From JAISFI01 sp031553775 (GTDB lineage: Bacteria > Bacteroidota > Bacteroidia > Bacteroidales > Azobacteroidaceae), in the NCBI GenBank assembly GCA_031553775.1, contig JAVBLA010000003.1, positions 50,330 through 114,329 on the forward strand: a stretch of 64,000 nt of DNA. The letters run 5' to 3'. The notes beneath the pieces are model-generated. The model was not told the origin of the DNA. It searched no databases and worked only from the letters and a program-made list of their open reading frames with translations. Shown in pieces: positions 8,023 to 17,000 of this stretch (position 1 is its first letter; the number at the start of each line of letters is the position of its first letter). A program made the translations under genes and the position numbers.

Positions 8023-11000
8023 TTACTCTTCTACAGCATTTTCATCTTCAACAATCCCCTTTTTCTTTCTTTCCATCTTGATTACGTCGTACGCAACCGG
8101 AGCTGCGATGAACAGTGTGGAAACCGCACCGATAATTACCCCGATCAACAGAGCGAACGTAAAACTGCGGATTGTACTTCCGCCCAGAAGGAAGATACAA
8201 AGGAGAACGACGATAGTACTGAAAGTAGTATTGAATGTTCTGGAAAGAGTTGTATTCAATGCTTCGTTAATTACACGGAACCTGTTCCGTTTCGGATAGA
8301 TACCGACAATTTCACGGATACGGTCGAATACAACCACGGTATCGTTCATGGAGTAACCGATAACCGTTAGGACGGCAGCAATAAATGCCTGGTCGATTTC
8401 CATGGAGAATGGCATGACTTTCCAAAACAGAGCATATACGAAAATAATGAATAGACCATCGTGCAGAACCGATGCCAGTGTTCCCCAGGAGAATGCCCAG
8501 TCGCGGAAACGTAACAGAATATACAAGGCCATACAAATCATAGACAAGACAATTGCCCAGATAGCTCCCGTTTTAATATCATCGGCAACACTCGGTCCCA
8601 CTTTCTGTGAACTTTGGATATTGTTTGCAGCAGAGTCGTGGTTGGTGAATTGTTCAAAAGAAACTCCGTTCAGATAGGATTGCAGTCCGTCGAATAATTT
8701 CTTTTCGATTTCCTGGTCTACTTCAGGCGTATTTTCATGAATTTTATAGTTGGTTGAAATACGAACCTGATTGCTGGTTCCAATGGTAATTACACTTACC
8801 TGCCCGTCGAATGAAGGATCTAAAGCCTCTTTGATTTCAGTAGTTTTCACAGATTCTCCAAAGCGAACTACATAATTACGCCCACCGGTAAAGTCGATAC
8901 CTGTATTCAGTCCGATCGTAAAGTAAGCAACCGCACCGATTAACATGAACGCACAAATGACAATATATCCTTTTTTCCTCATTCCCAAGAAATTGATCTT
9001 AGGCGATACCAGGAAGTTCTTCATGAATCCGGTAGTAAATTTGAGGTTTTGCAGTTTGCCTTTATCTAAGAATGCTTCGAAAGTGATACGTGTCAGGAAT
9101 ACCGCGGTGATAAACGAAGCGATGATACCTATAATTAATGTAGTGGCAAAACCTTTGATCGGACCAGTGCCGAACCAGAACAGGATTACCCCGGTGATGA
9201 TAGAGGTAAGGTTGGCGTCGAAAATAGCAGAGAAAGCGTGTTTGTAACCATCTTCCACTGCTTTTTTAGTGTTCTTACCTGCTCTGAGCTCCTCTCGAAT
9301 ACGTTCGTAAATCAATACATTGGCGTCTACCGCTATTGCAATAGATAATACCAAACCGGCAATACCGGAAAGAGTCAGTGCTGCCCCGAAGGCCGCAAGG
9401 GTTCCCATGGTAAAGAAAAGGTTCAGCAAAAGAGCAGCGTTGGCGATCATACCCGGGATCAATCCGTAAACGGCACAGATATATACCATCAGAAGAATAG
9501 CCGCTAATATAAAAGAGAACATACCTGAAGTAATGGCTTCCTGTCCGAGTGACGGGCCGATTACATCTTCCTGTACAATACGTACGGTAGCAGGCATTTT
9601 ACCTGATTTCAATACGTTTTCCAAGTCTTTTGCTTCCACATCCGAGAAGTTTCCGGAAATAGAAGATTGTCCACCTGTAATTTCGTTATTTACGCGCGGG
9701 TACGAATATACATAGTCATCGAGAACGATAGCGATACATTTTCCAATATTTTCTTTGGTAAGGATAGCCCATTTTTTTGCGCCATCGCTATTCATAGACA
9801 TGGAAACAGCCCAACTGGTACGTCCTCCTTCGGTATGCAGGTCGGCTTTAGCAGCAGTTACCACATCACCTTCCAGTGGAGCTTTCCCTTTGCGGTTGGT
9901 AACTTTTAATGCAATCAGTTGGTAATATTGATTTTTCGGATCGATGGCTTTAACCGTCCATTTAAAAAGAATGTTCCGCGGTAAAACGTCGCGTACCTTT
10001 TTTAATGCCAGATATTGGTTGACAGTAGCAGTATCTTTGTAATGAACAGCTCCGATAGCCGGACCTTCAGATACTCTTCCTTCTTGTTGGTTGATAGCCA
10101 GGACAGCAAAGAGCGGGAAGTTCTTTTTCCATTCGGCTTCTGTTTGGCCGGCTTGTTTGGTTGTGTCGGCTTTACTGATTTCTGCCAATAATTTGTCAGA
10201 GTCAGACAGCGTTTTAGTTGTATCTGTATCGGTGGTTAATGCCGGAGTTTCCGGTTGTACTTTTGCCTGTACGGCTGTGTCCTGCACTGCTTCTGTATGT
10301 GAATTATTATAATCCCGGATGATCTCGTTAGCGGAAACCAGTTGTTGGTATATTTCCGTCAGTTCGAATGTTTCCCAGAATTCCAGATTCGCACTTCCCT
10401 GTAGCAGCTTTCTAACACGTTCGGGTTCTTTGATACCCGGTAGCTCTACCAGGATACGTCCGTCAGTTTCCAGTTTCTGGAAGTTAGGGGCAACCACACC
10501 GAAACGGTCAATACGCGTACGGAGTACATTATATGAGTTGTCAATTGCACTTTTTAATTCATCTTTCAGGAAAAGAATTACCTGCTGATCGGTTTTATTC
10601 AGTTCACGGGGAGTGAAAATAACGGAGAGCCTTGCACCCGGATCCAGTTTGTGGTATTCTTCCACGAACAGGGTAATGTAATCTTTTCTGTCTCCTTTCG
10701 ATTGGCGGGCGGTAGCGTTAGCCAATGCCTGATTGAAGTTAGGATCTGTATTCTGGTCCGATAAAGCTTTCAATACATCGGCTACGTTCATTTCCAGAAT
10801 AACGTTCATACCACCTTTCAGGTCAAGACCCAAACCGATTTCTTTTTCCTGGCATTGTTTCAATGTACTGCCCAGCCACACTTTTTCTGTTGACAGGGAA
10901 TCCAGATAGTAGTTCTCCTTGGCTAAATCTCCTGCCGCATATATTTTGGCTTCTTTGGCATAATGTCTGGTAACAAAGTTAAACGACAGGTAATATGCAC

Positions 11001-11052
11001 AAACCAAGATCAATAATACAGCAAAAGTCTTGATAAATCCTTTGTTTTGCAT
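8023..11052 (-). CDS. secDF: Fused SecD-SecF protein translocase subunit
   Basis: The 1009-residue inner-membrane protein joins SecD and SecF in one chain. It uses the proton gradient to pull exported proteins through SecYEG on the periplasmic side. A first membrane helix spans about residues 7-24, followed by the SecD motif GLDLKGGMNVILEM and the large periplasmic P1 domain. The SecD helices include GIAGLVLSIAIAVDANVLIYERIREE. SecF begins near residue 690, with its GIDFTGGRNYVVRF motif near 720 and a final helix bundle containing YSMNDTVVVFDRIRE. A Gln/Thr/Asp-rich insertion at about 235-320 enlarges P1, as in other Bacteroidetes SecDF. The gene is monocistronic, with a promoter at 11105 and a terminator at 7962. 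Confidence 0.97.
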   Translation of the reverse strand: MQNKGFIKTFAVLLILVCAYYLSFNFVTRHYAKEAKIYAAGDLAKENYYLDSLSTEKVWLGSTLKQCQEKEIGLGLDLKGGMNVILEMNVADVLKALSDQNTDPNFNQALANATARQSKGDRKDYITLFVEEYHKLDPGARLSVIFTPRELNKTDQQVILFLKDELKSAIDNSYNVLRTRIDRFGVVAPNFQKLETDGRILVELPGIKEPERVRKLLQGSANLEFWETFELTEIYQQLVSANEIIRDYNNSHTEAVQDTAVQAKVQPETPALTTDTDTTKTLSDSDKLLAEISKADTTKQAGQTEAEWKKNFPLFAVLAINQQEGRVSEGPAIGAVHYKDTATVNQYLALKKVRDVLPRNILFKWTVKAIDPKNQYYQLIALKVTNRKGKAPLEGDVVTAAKADLHTEGGRTSWAVSMSMNSDGAKKWAILTKENIGKCIAIVLDDYVYSYPRVNNEITGGQSSISGNFSDVEAKDLENVLKSGKMPATVRIVQEDVIGPSLGQEAITSGMFSFILAAILLMVYICAVYGLIPGMIANAALLLNLFFTMGTLAAFGAALTLSGIAGLVLSIAIAVDANVLIYERIREELRAGKNTKKAVEDGYKHAFSAIFDANLTSIITGVILFWFGTGPIKGFATTLIIGIIASFITAVFLTRITFEAFLDKGKLQNLKFTTGFMKNFLVSPKINFLGMRKKGYIVICAFMLIGAVAYFTIGLNTGIDFTGGRNYVVRFGESVKTTEIKEALDPSFDGQVSVITIGTSNQVRISTNYKIHENTPEVDQEIEKKLFDGLQSYLNGVSFEQFTNHDSAANNIQSSQKVGPSVADDIKTGAIWAIVLSMICMALYILLRFRDWAFSWGTLASVLHDGLFIIFVYALFWKVMPFSMEIDQAFIAAVLTVIGYSMNDTVVVFDRIREIVGIYPKRNRFRVINEALNTTLSRTFNTTFSTIVVLLCIFLLGGSTIRSFTFALLIGVIIGAVSTLFIAAPVAYDVIKMERKKKGIVEDENAVEE

Positions 11053-11104
11053 TTGAAAATAGTTATTATATTTGTTAATTAATTATGCAATTTTTATCAG
11101 CGTG

Positions 11105-11112
11105 CAAACTTA
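11105..11112 (-). promoter_or_regulatory. Promoter -7 element of secDF
   Basis: Minus-strand TAAGTTTG fits TAnnTTTG and lies 53 bases upstream of the secDF ATG. The -33 box is not obvious. Confidence 0.5.
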
Positions 11113-11178
11113 CACAATAATTTTCAGATTTCGAATAGAATAAGTGAATTTTGTGCTGTTTTTTCTGCGTAAAATATC

Positions 11179-11186
11179 TATATTTG
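11179..11186 (+). promoter_or_regulatory. Promoter -7 element of the DUF4468-flavin reductase gene
   Basis: TATATTTG matches TAnnTTTG, 33 bases before the ATG at 11219. This argues against the longer open frame from 11144. Confidence 0.55.
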
Positions 11187-11218
11187 TTCCGGAATCTTTA
11201 TATGTGACAATAAAAATT

Positions 11219-12427
11219 ATGAAAAAGATAGCTTTATTAATTGTAGTGTTTCTGAGTTCGTTATCGCTGATTTATGCGCAAGTCGATCAAAAATACCTGG
11301 CGGGCGCAGTTCCGGAGGTGAATGGAAAGGTGGTTTTCAGCACCACTTTTGCTTTGTCCGGGCTCTCTAAAGCCGATATTTACCAGCGGGCACTGGAGTG
11401 GGCCAAAGTCAATTATAGTGATGAAGAAAATAAGGTTGTATATACAGATGCCGATAAAGCTGTGATATCCTGCCGTGGTGATGAAGACCTTATTTTTCAG
11501 GAGTCGTTTTTAGCATTGGATAAATCCGGTATGACCTACCAGTTGAATATCTTTTGTGAGAATACTTCCTGTAAAGTGGAGTTGAAATCGATTACCTATA
11601 CATATAACGTAGCCAATAAACCGGCTCCTGAAATATACAAGGCAGAAAACTGGATTACGGATAAGGAAGCACTTAATAAAAATAAATTATACCGGAACAA
11701 TGGGAAATTCAGGATGAAGACTATCGATCTGAAAGATGAAATTTTTTACAGTATTTCTATTGCGTTGAAAACCGGTAACTCATTTAATTTTCGAGAAGAA
11801 CTGCCGAGGGAAGCATTGGTCCCCTCTGCCGTTCCCGTCCAGAGCCAGACTGTAGCTATTGCCGATCCGGTTGCTTTGGCACAAAGCCCGGCAAAAATGC
11901 CGTCAGATCTATCGCCTGCCCTTTCAACCTTTAAAAAAATAGAACCGGATAAAATTCCGGGGAATATTATCAAAATGTTGAATAACGATTGGATGCTGAT
12001 TACTGCCGGTACGGATGAAAAGTTCAATATGATGACTGCCAGTTGGGGTGGGCTGGGAATGCTTTGGCAAAAGCCGGTAGCATTCTGTTTTATCCATCCT
12101 ACCAGGTATACTTATCAATTGATGGACCGGGGAGAATATTATACATTGTCTTTTTATACGGAAGCATACAGGGATGCCTTGCAGTATTGCGGAACTCACT
12201 CGGGGCAGGATTCCGATAAAGTAAAAGGTTCGGGACTAACTCCTGTAACGATGCCTTCCGGATGTAAATCTTTTCAGGAGGCCTGGTTGATTTTGGAATG
12301 TAAAAAAGTCCTGGGACAGCAAATTACGTCAGATGCCGTAGCCGACAACTCTGTGGAAAAGGAATGGAGCGGAAAACAATTTCATAAAATGTTTGTTGGA
12401 GAAATCATCGGAGTATGGATGAAATAA
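11219..12427 (+). CDS. Exported DUF4468-flavin reductase-like fusion protein
   Basis: The 402-residue protein starts with a clear signal peptide (MKKIALLIVVFLSSLSLIYAQ). Residues 30-135 match the DUF4468 pattern (VNGKVVFSTTFALSGLSKADIY), a domain of unknown role common in Bacteroidetes exported proteins. After a Pro/Ala-rich linker (about 190-240), residues 245-402 resemble the FMN-binding flavin reductase fold (NDWMLITAGTDEKFNMMTASWGGLG). Flavin reductases of this fold are normally cytoplasmic, so a copy behind a signal peptide is unusual; it could act as a periplasmic FMN-binding redox protein. The start at 11219 is set by the signal peptide and promoter. Both domain calls are by pattern and the combined function is unknown. 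Confidence 0.82.
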   Translation: MKKIALLIVVFLSSLSLIYAQVDQKYLAGAVPEVNGKVVFSTTFALSGLSKADIYQRALEWAKVNYSDEENKVVYTDADKAVISCRGDEDLIFQESFLALDKSGMTYQLNIFCENTSCKVELKSITYTYNVANKPAPEIYKAENWITDKEALNKNKLYRNNGKFRMKTIDLKDEIFYSISIALKTGNSFNFREELPREALVPSAVPVQSQTVAIADPVALAQSPAKMPSDLSPALSTFKKIEPDKIPGNIIKMLNNDWMLITAGTDEKFNMMTASWGGLGMLWQKPVAFCFIHPTRYTYQLMDRGEYYTLSFYTEAYRDALQYCGTHSGQDSDKVKGSGLTPVTMPSGCKSFQEAWLILECKKVLGQQITSDAVADNSVEKEWSGKQFHKMFVGEIIGVWMK

Positions 12428-12464
12428 GATTCTGAATGTGTAAATAAAAAAAACATACGAAAAA

Positions 12465-12497
12465 TTTGCAAATTCCATTTTTTATGCTTTATCTTTG
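12465..12497 (+). promoter_or_regulatory. Promoter of the ECF sigma gene
   Basis: TTTG at 12465-12468 and TATCTTTG at 12490-12497 are separated by 21 bases, a near-ideal Bacteroidetes housekeeping promoter. The start codon follows 83 bases later. Confidence 0.75.
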
Positions 12498-12580
12498 CAT
12501 TTCGAGAATATTAAAAAAGTCTAATCTAATTTAAATTGCCTATAGAAAGAACTTTACTCTGAACCAATATTATAGAGTAA

Positions 12581-13174
12581 ATGGAAACATTCAAAATGAT
12601 GACCGACGAACAGTTGGTTGTTTGTTACGCCAAAGGCAATAATTCCGCATTTGATGTATTACTGAGCAGGCATAGGAGTGGTGTATTCTCCTATATATAT
12701 TTTATTGTTCGTAACCGGGAACTTGCGGAGGATATTTTTCAGGAAACATTTATGAAAGCCATTGTGACCATTAAGCAGGGTCGCTACACGGAAAACGGTA
12801 AATTTCGTGCCTGGATCAACCGAATCGCTCACAATCTGATTATCGACAATTTTCGCCAGGAAAAGAATGAACAAACCATCTCAAATGACGAATGCGAAGT
12901 CGATTTGTTCAATAATTCCAAATTATCAGACGGAACCATAGAAGACGAATTGGTAAAGACACAAATCCTGTCGGACGTAAAAAAACTGATTGAACATCTC
13001 CCCGATTCACAAAAGGAAGTGTTGCTTCTCCGTTATTACGAAGATTTGAGTTTCAAAGAAATAGCAGATGTTACAGGTGTTAGTATTAATACGGCTCTGG
13101 GACGGATGCGCTATGCGATACTGAATATGCGACGAATGGCCGACGAAAAGCAGATGATCCTGACAATGGATTAG
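12581..13174 (+). CDS. ECF-type RNA polymerase sigma-70 factor
   Basis: The 197-residue protein has the two-domain layout of extracytoplasmic-function sigma factors. Region 2, at about residues 22-90, contains DIFQETFMKAI and the -10-binding stretch RAWINRIAHNLIIDNFRQEK. Region 4, at about 135-187, contains LPDSQKEVLLLRYYEDLSFKE and the helix-turn-helix IADVTGVSINTALGRMRYAI. No anti-sigma (FecR-like) gene follows; a 61-residue protein of unknown function does. The gene itself has a housekeeping promoter. What it senses cannot be read from sequence. Confidence 0.95.
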   Translation: METFKMMTDEQLVVCYAKGNNSAFDVLLSRHRSGVFSYIYFIVRNRELAEDIFQETFMKAIVTIKQGRYTENGKFRAWINRIAHNLIIDNFRQEKNEQTISNDECEVDLFNNSKLSDGTIEDELVKTQILSDVKKLIEHLPDSQKEVLLLRYYEDLSFKEIADVTGVSINTALGRMRYAILNMRRMADEKQMILTMD

Positions 13175-13275
13175 TTTTATGCTTCTTTAATGAGTTATTA
13201 GAAAAATTACAGGGATTGTAATACAATAATGTCCTGAGCTTGTTCGTTTATATAGAAACTAATAGTTAGCAGCCT

Positions 13276-13461
13276 ATGAAAAGAACAACTACTCCGGATT
13301 ATTTTGGTCCAAACAATTGTGACTTGGACATGTATAAAGAAAAAAAAATAATTAATCTACAGCCCCGGAAACAAACATTGGATATGATTATGCAATTTGC
13401 AAGGTCGTATCACGTAGTGGGGCATCTCCCGAAAAACATTTCAGGTATGATTCTGAATTGA
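13276..13461 (+). CDS. Small protein of unknown function downstream of the sigma factor
   Basis: A 61-residue basic protein with no signal peptide or membrane helix. It begins 101 bases after the sigma gene and is closed by a strong terminator, which supports it as the last gene of the unit. Its composition (PDYFGPNNCDLDMYKEKK, then LQPRKQTLDMIMQFARSYH) looks like a genuine folded small protein. I do not recognise a named family. A role with the sigma factor is only a guess from position. Confidence 0.6.
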   Translation: MKRTTTPDYFGPNNCDLDMYKEKKIINLQPRKQTLDMIMQFARSYHVVGHLPKNISGMILN

Positions 13462-13491
13462 AAATTTAGAGTTAAAATTTCAGACTTAATT

Positions 13492-13527
13492 AAAACCGCC
13501 GGTATATTTCAACCGGCGGTTTTTTTA
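13492..13527 (+). terminator. Rho-independent terminator after the sigma factor unit
   Basis: AAAACCGCCGGT pairs with ACCGGCGGTTTT around an 8-12 base loop, followed by a T-run. It ends the sigma/61-aa transcription unit. Confidence 0.9.
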
Positions 13528-14047
13528 TGATTGTTATCCGTATATGTAATTCTGGCACATTTTTTGTAAAGCCATATGCGAGATGGAGTGCCTTATAAGT
13601 ACTCAAATGAAAAATAATAAGGAGTAAGCTCCTTACACATACATACGTGCATAGATTATAATTATGAATGCTTTTTGCATCCACAAGTGGGATTGTGTTT
13701 ATATTTCACACTCCTTCAGAAATTTTTTGGTATTGTTTTTTCATATTTTGAAATGTAGGATTAAGTCTTTTATCCTTATTTCTCAGTTATTGTTATCTAA
13801 ACCAGCTAATGCACCTTAACTATTGACCTATATGCCAAAAAACTACATCTCAAATACAGAAAATAACTTCCTGACATTTTTTTAATCCGGCATAAACTCA
13901 GTGTAGAATGTGTGGATTTTTATTGGGAATACTGATTTTTACGTTCTTGTTTGATATGTAACCTATTCCATTCGTTTTCCATAACTACGCTGGAGGATAA
14001 GCTAAATGTAAAAACAAAATCGCACATACAACACAATCTGAAAAAAA
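13528..14047. other. 520-base intergenic region before the giant T9SS protein
   Basis: No convincing gene on either strand. A small hairpin (AAGGAG-TAAG-CTCCTT) sits at 13619-13634. The stretch is AT-rich and no perfect TAnnTTTG element precedes the giant gene, so its regulation may be unusual. Confidence 0.5.
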
Positions 14048-17000
14048 ATGAAACGTAACTACAAATTATGGACAGGGCTCACTTTGTTCTTCCTTTTCAT
14101 GCTGACAGGAATCTGTAATTCATCCCCGGCACAGGGACGGATTATGTATAGAAATCAGCTGCCTTCTCAGAGACTTTATCTCGCAGATCATTTCCTTTCT
14201 AAGAAAATGGATTCTTTTCCTGATTACTATTGGAATCCGGGGGTTGGAATCGTCCGTAACTATCCTTTTGCCCCTGGAAGCGGAACAAGAAACGAGATGA
14301 TCTGGAATGATCTTTTTTCTTCTAATCCGGAGATCGGAATTAACTGGTTCAGCCCGTCTTTCTCCGGGCTGGAAGATTCTTTAGACCCGTTACTTCGTGG
14401 GCTACCTGGTATCGGTGGCGGTGATGATGGCGGTCCGGGACAAGGATTTATTGAAGACGAAGTACCTGTTAGCGGCGGCTATTGGGTTTTGATGTTGTTT
14501 TTGTTTTTTTATGGACTTTTTAATCGTTTTAGACTTGGTAAAAATATGAATCTGAAAAAAAACTTCATTTTACTATGCTTGTTTCTGCTACCGGTGGTAG
14601 CCAATGCACAGACTCTTGTTTTCTCGACCTCTTCGTCTGGAATAGATGGTGATTTCGATATAACAGGAAATACGAAAGCTACTTCAAAGACGACCATTTT
14701 GATGGGATCGGAAGTTACCTTTAAATCTTTTATTGTTAACACAGGAACTAACCCAACGAGCGGTTTATCGGGCAAAAAAATTACGGTCTCCATAACGGGT
14801 TCCGGTATGCTGGAGAAAGAATGGAGAATTACCGGTATTACCTGTGGTGGTGTGCCAGGCACCTTTTCTAATAATGGCACTAGCTATATTGCAGAATTTA
14901 CATTAACATCCGAATTAGCGGGAAAAGCCTTCCTTCCTATTGAGTTAAAGGCTCTTCCATTGGAAAATAGTGATGTGAATCTAACACGTTATGTAAAATA
15001 TCAACTGATGGGCGGTGTAGAAAACCAGTTTGTGATACCCAACCGGACGGATTTTATTTGGAGTTCAATTTTACTACCTTTCAACCGCAATCTGCCGGTT
15101 GGTGGGACGGAGAAAGTAGGCATTACTTTCACCATCGGTAGTAGTGGAGGCATTCACTATGCATCCTACATCCGGCTTAAAACTTCTTTAGCCGGTATCT
15201 CAGGATTAGATATTGGGAAAATAACCGTTTACAAAAATACAAGTAGCGATATCAATAATCCAATCTGGGGTAATCCTGTAGTAATCAGAACTTCAGGTGA
15301 TGTATATCAAAATGGAGCAATTGAGCGGCCTGAGTATCTGGCGTTGGGGTATCATTGCTTCGAGTTGGGTCCTACTGTTTGGAATTCATTGCTTGGTCAT
15401 GGTTATATATCTTATGACGATCATATCAAAGTCGAGTTTGATGCCCTAAGAACAGGTTGTAATGAAATTGTTATTGAGGAGATATTGGAACATGGCAATG
15501 GAACAGATTTTTATGAAGTAGCAGAGGCAAAAAAGACTATTACTTTTGAAGGAATCAATCCCAAACCAAATCTTCATAATGACATACGATTTGTTGCTCC
15601 CGATTGCAACGGAAATGGATATATTTATGCCTGGTTCTCGTTATACTCAGGATCTCTTTCTCCTGTCAAAAATATTTCGAAGTTCATATTGGATTTCGGA
15701 GGGCAGGATTTTGAATTTGGAGACGCATGGATCGGAACGGAGTTCGCCTGGAGTGATTGGTGGTATATGGAAGAAGTCAGGGGATCTTTACTTGGCTTAA
15801 CGAAATCATCCGGGAGCGGGACAGAAGTAATCTATACCCTGCCCAATATCAGCAATTCTACTTATAGTGCAATAGTCCGATATCTAAAAGATACTGAAAC
15901 GGGAGAGGAAGATGATCGTACAGTATTGCCCGGCCTCTCTGCTTTGGATGGAGATGGAATCTACAATGATATGAACAATGACCAGACTGATGGCGACGAG
16001 ACATATGTTCTGCTGAAGGTAGCATATCATTTAAGCCAAAAGGACAATGCTGACTGTGCCGGTGAAGAGGATTGGGCTGGATCCAAGCATTTTTTTGATT
16101 ATTCCGGCAAGTTGGATGTTAAAATGGTTTATGACAACGGTTGTGGAGATGTGACATATGACACTGAAGGAGAAGGCTATTGGTGCGATCACGAAATGAC
16201 AATGCCAGACACCAAGGCACATTTGAGTTCAAACATTTTAGCTGAGAATGAAACCTATACTCTGAACTTAACACGCACTATTTCATTTTATAACAACTGG
16301 ACCTGGCTAAATCCGGCAAACCCGGCTTTTTACTACGACCAACCAGATAAAGTTACCTGGGGATGGGAAATTGAAATACCTGTGGGATTTGAATGGACAG
16401 GCGGAAATATTACCATCAGCGGAGCTAAATGGATCTATAACGAATCAGAAGAAGATTATGAGCTGGATCAGATCGCTAATGCAACAATATTTGCGAATAC
16501 TGTTACTTATTTGAACGGAAGTACTGTTGCCGGTAAACGTACCCTGTTTATCCCCAGTCCGAATGTATATGTAGGAGAGATTTCTATCGACATTCCCGTT
16601 AAATTTACGGGCAAAGCTGATAATGGAGTTTCTTTTATAGCGAGTAGCACTCCCGGTGAAGTTTTTTCCGGCACTGTAAATAATACAGTCAGAGCTTGGA
16701 TTGCAGGTAAAGAAGTAACTGTACCTCAAAGTGCCGCTTGCAAATTAAGCCTCTGTGCCGGCAGGGAAGGCTATCCGGTAAGTTATAAACTTGAAAGAGA
16801 GGAGGGATTTAGAGTGGATGCGTTTGACGTAGAGCGTCGAACGTTCGGGTATCCCAAAGTTACCTCCGCCGATGGGTATAACTACAATTATACTTACCCG
16901 AATAGAACCGGCATGATGGATTATGCTGCCGCCCAACTTGTGGAAGGCGGGGTTAACTATTATGTAGCCAGTCCGAACGACAACGTCAATTTCTATACCC

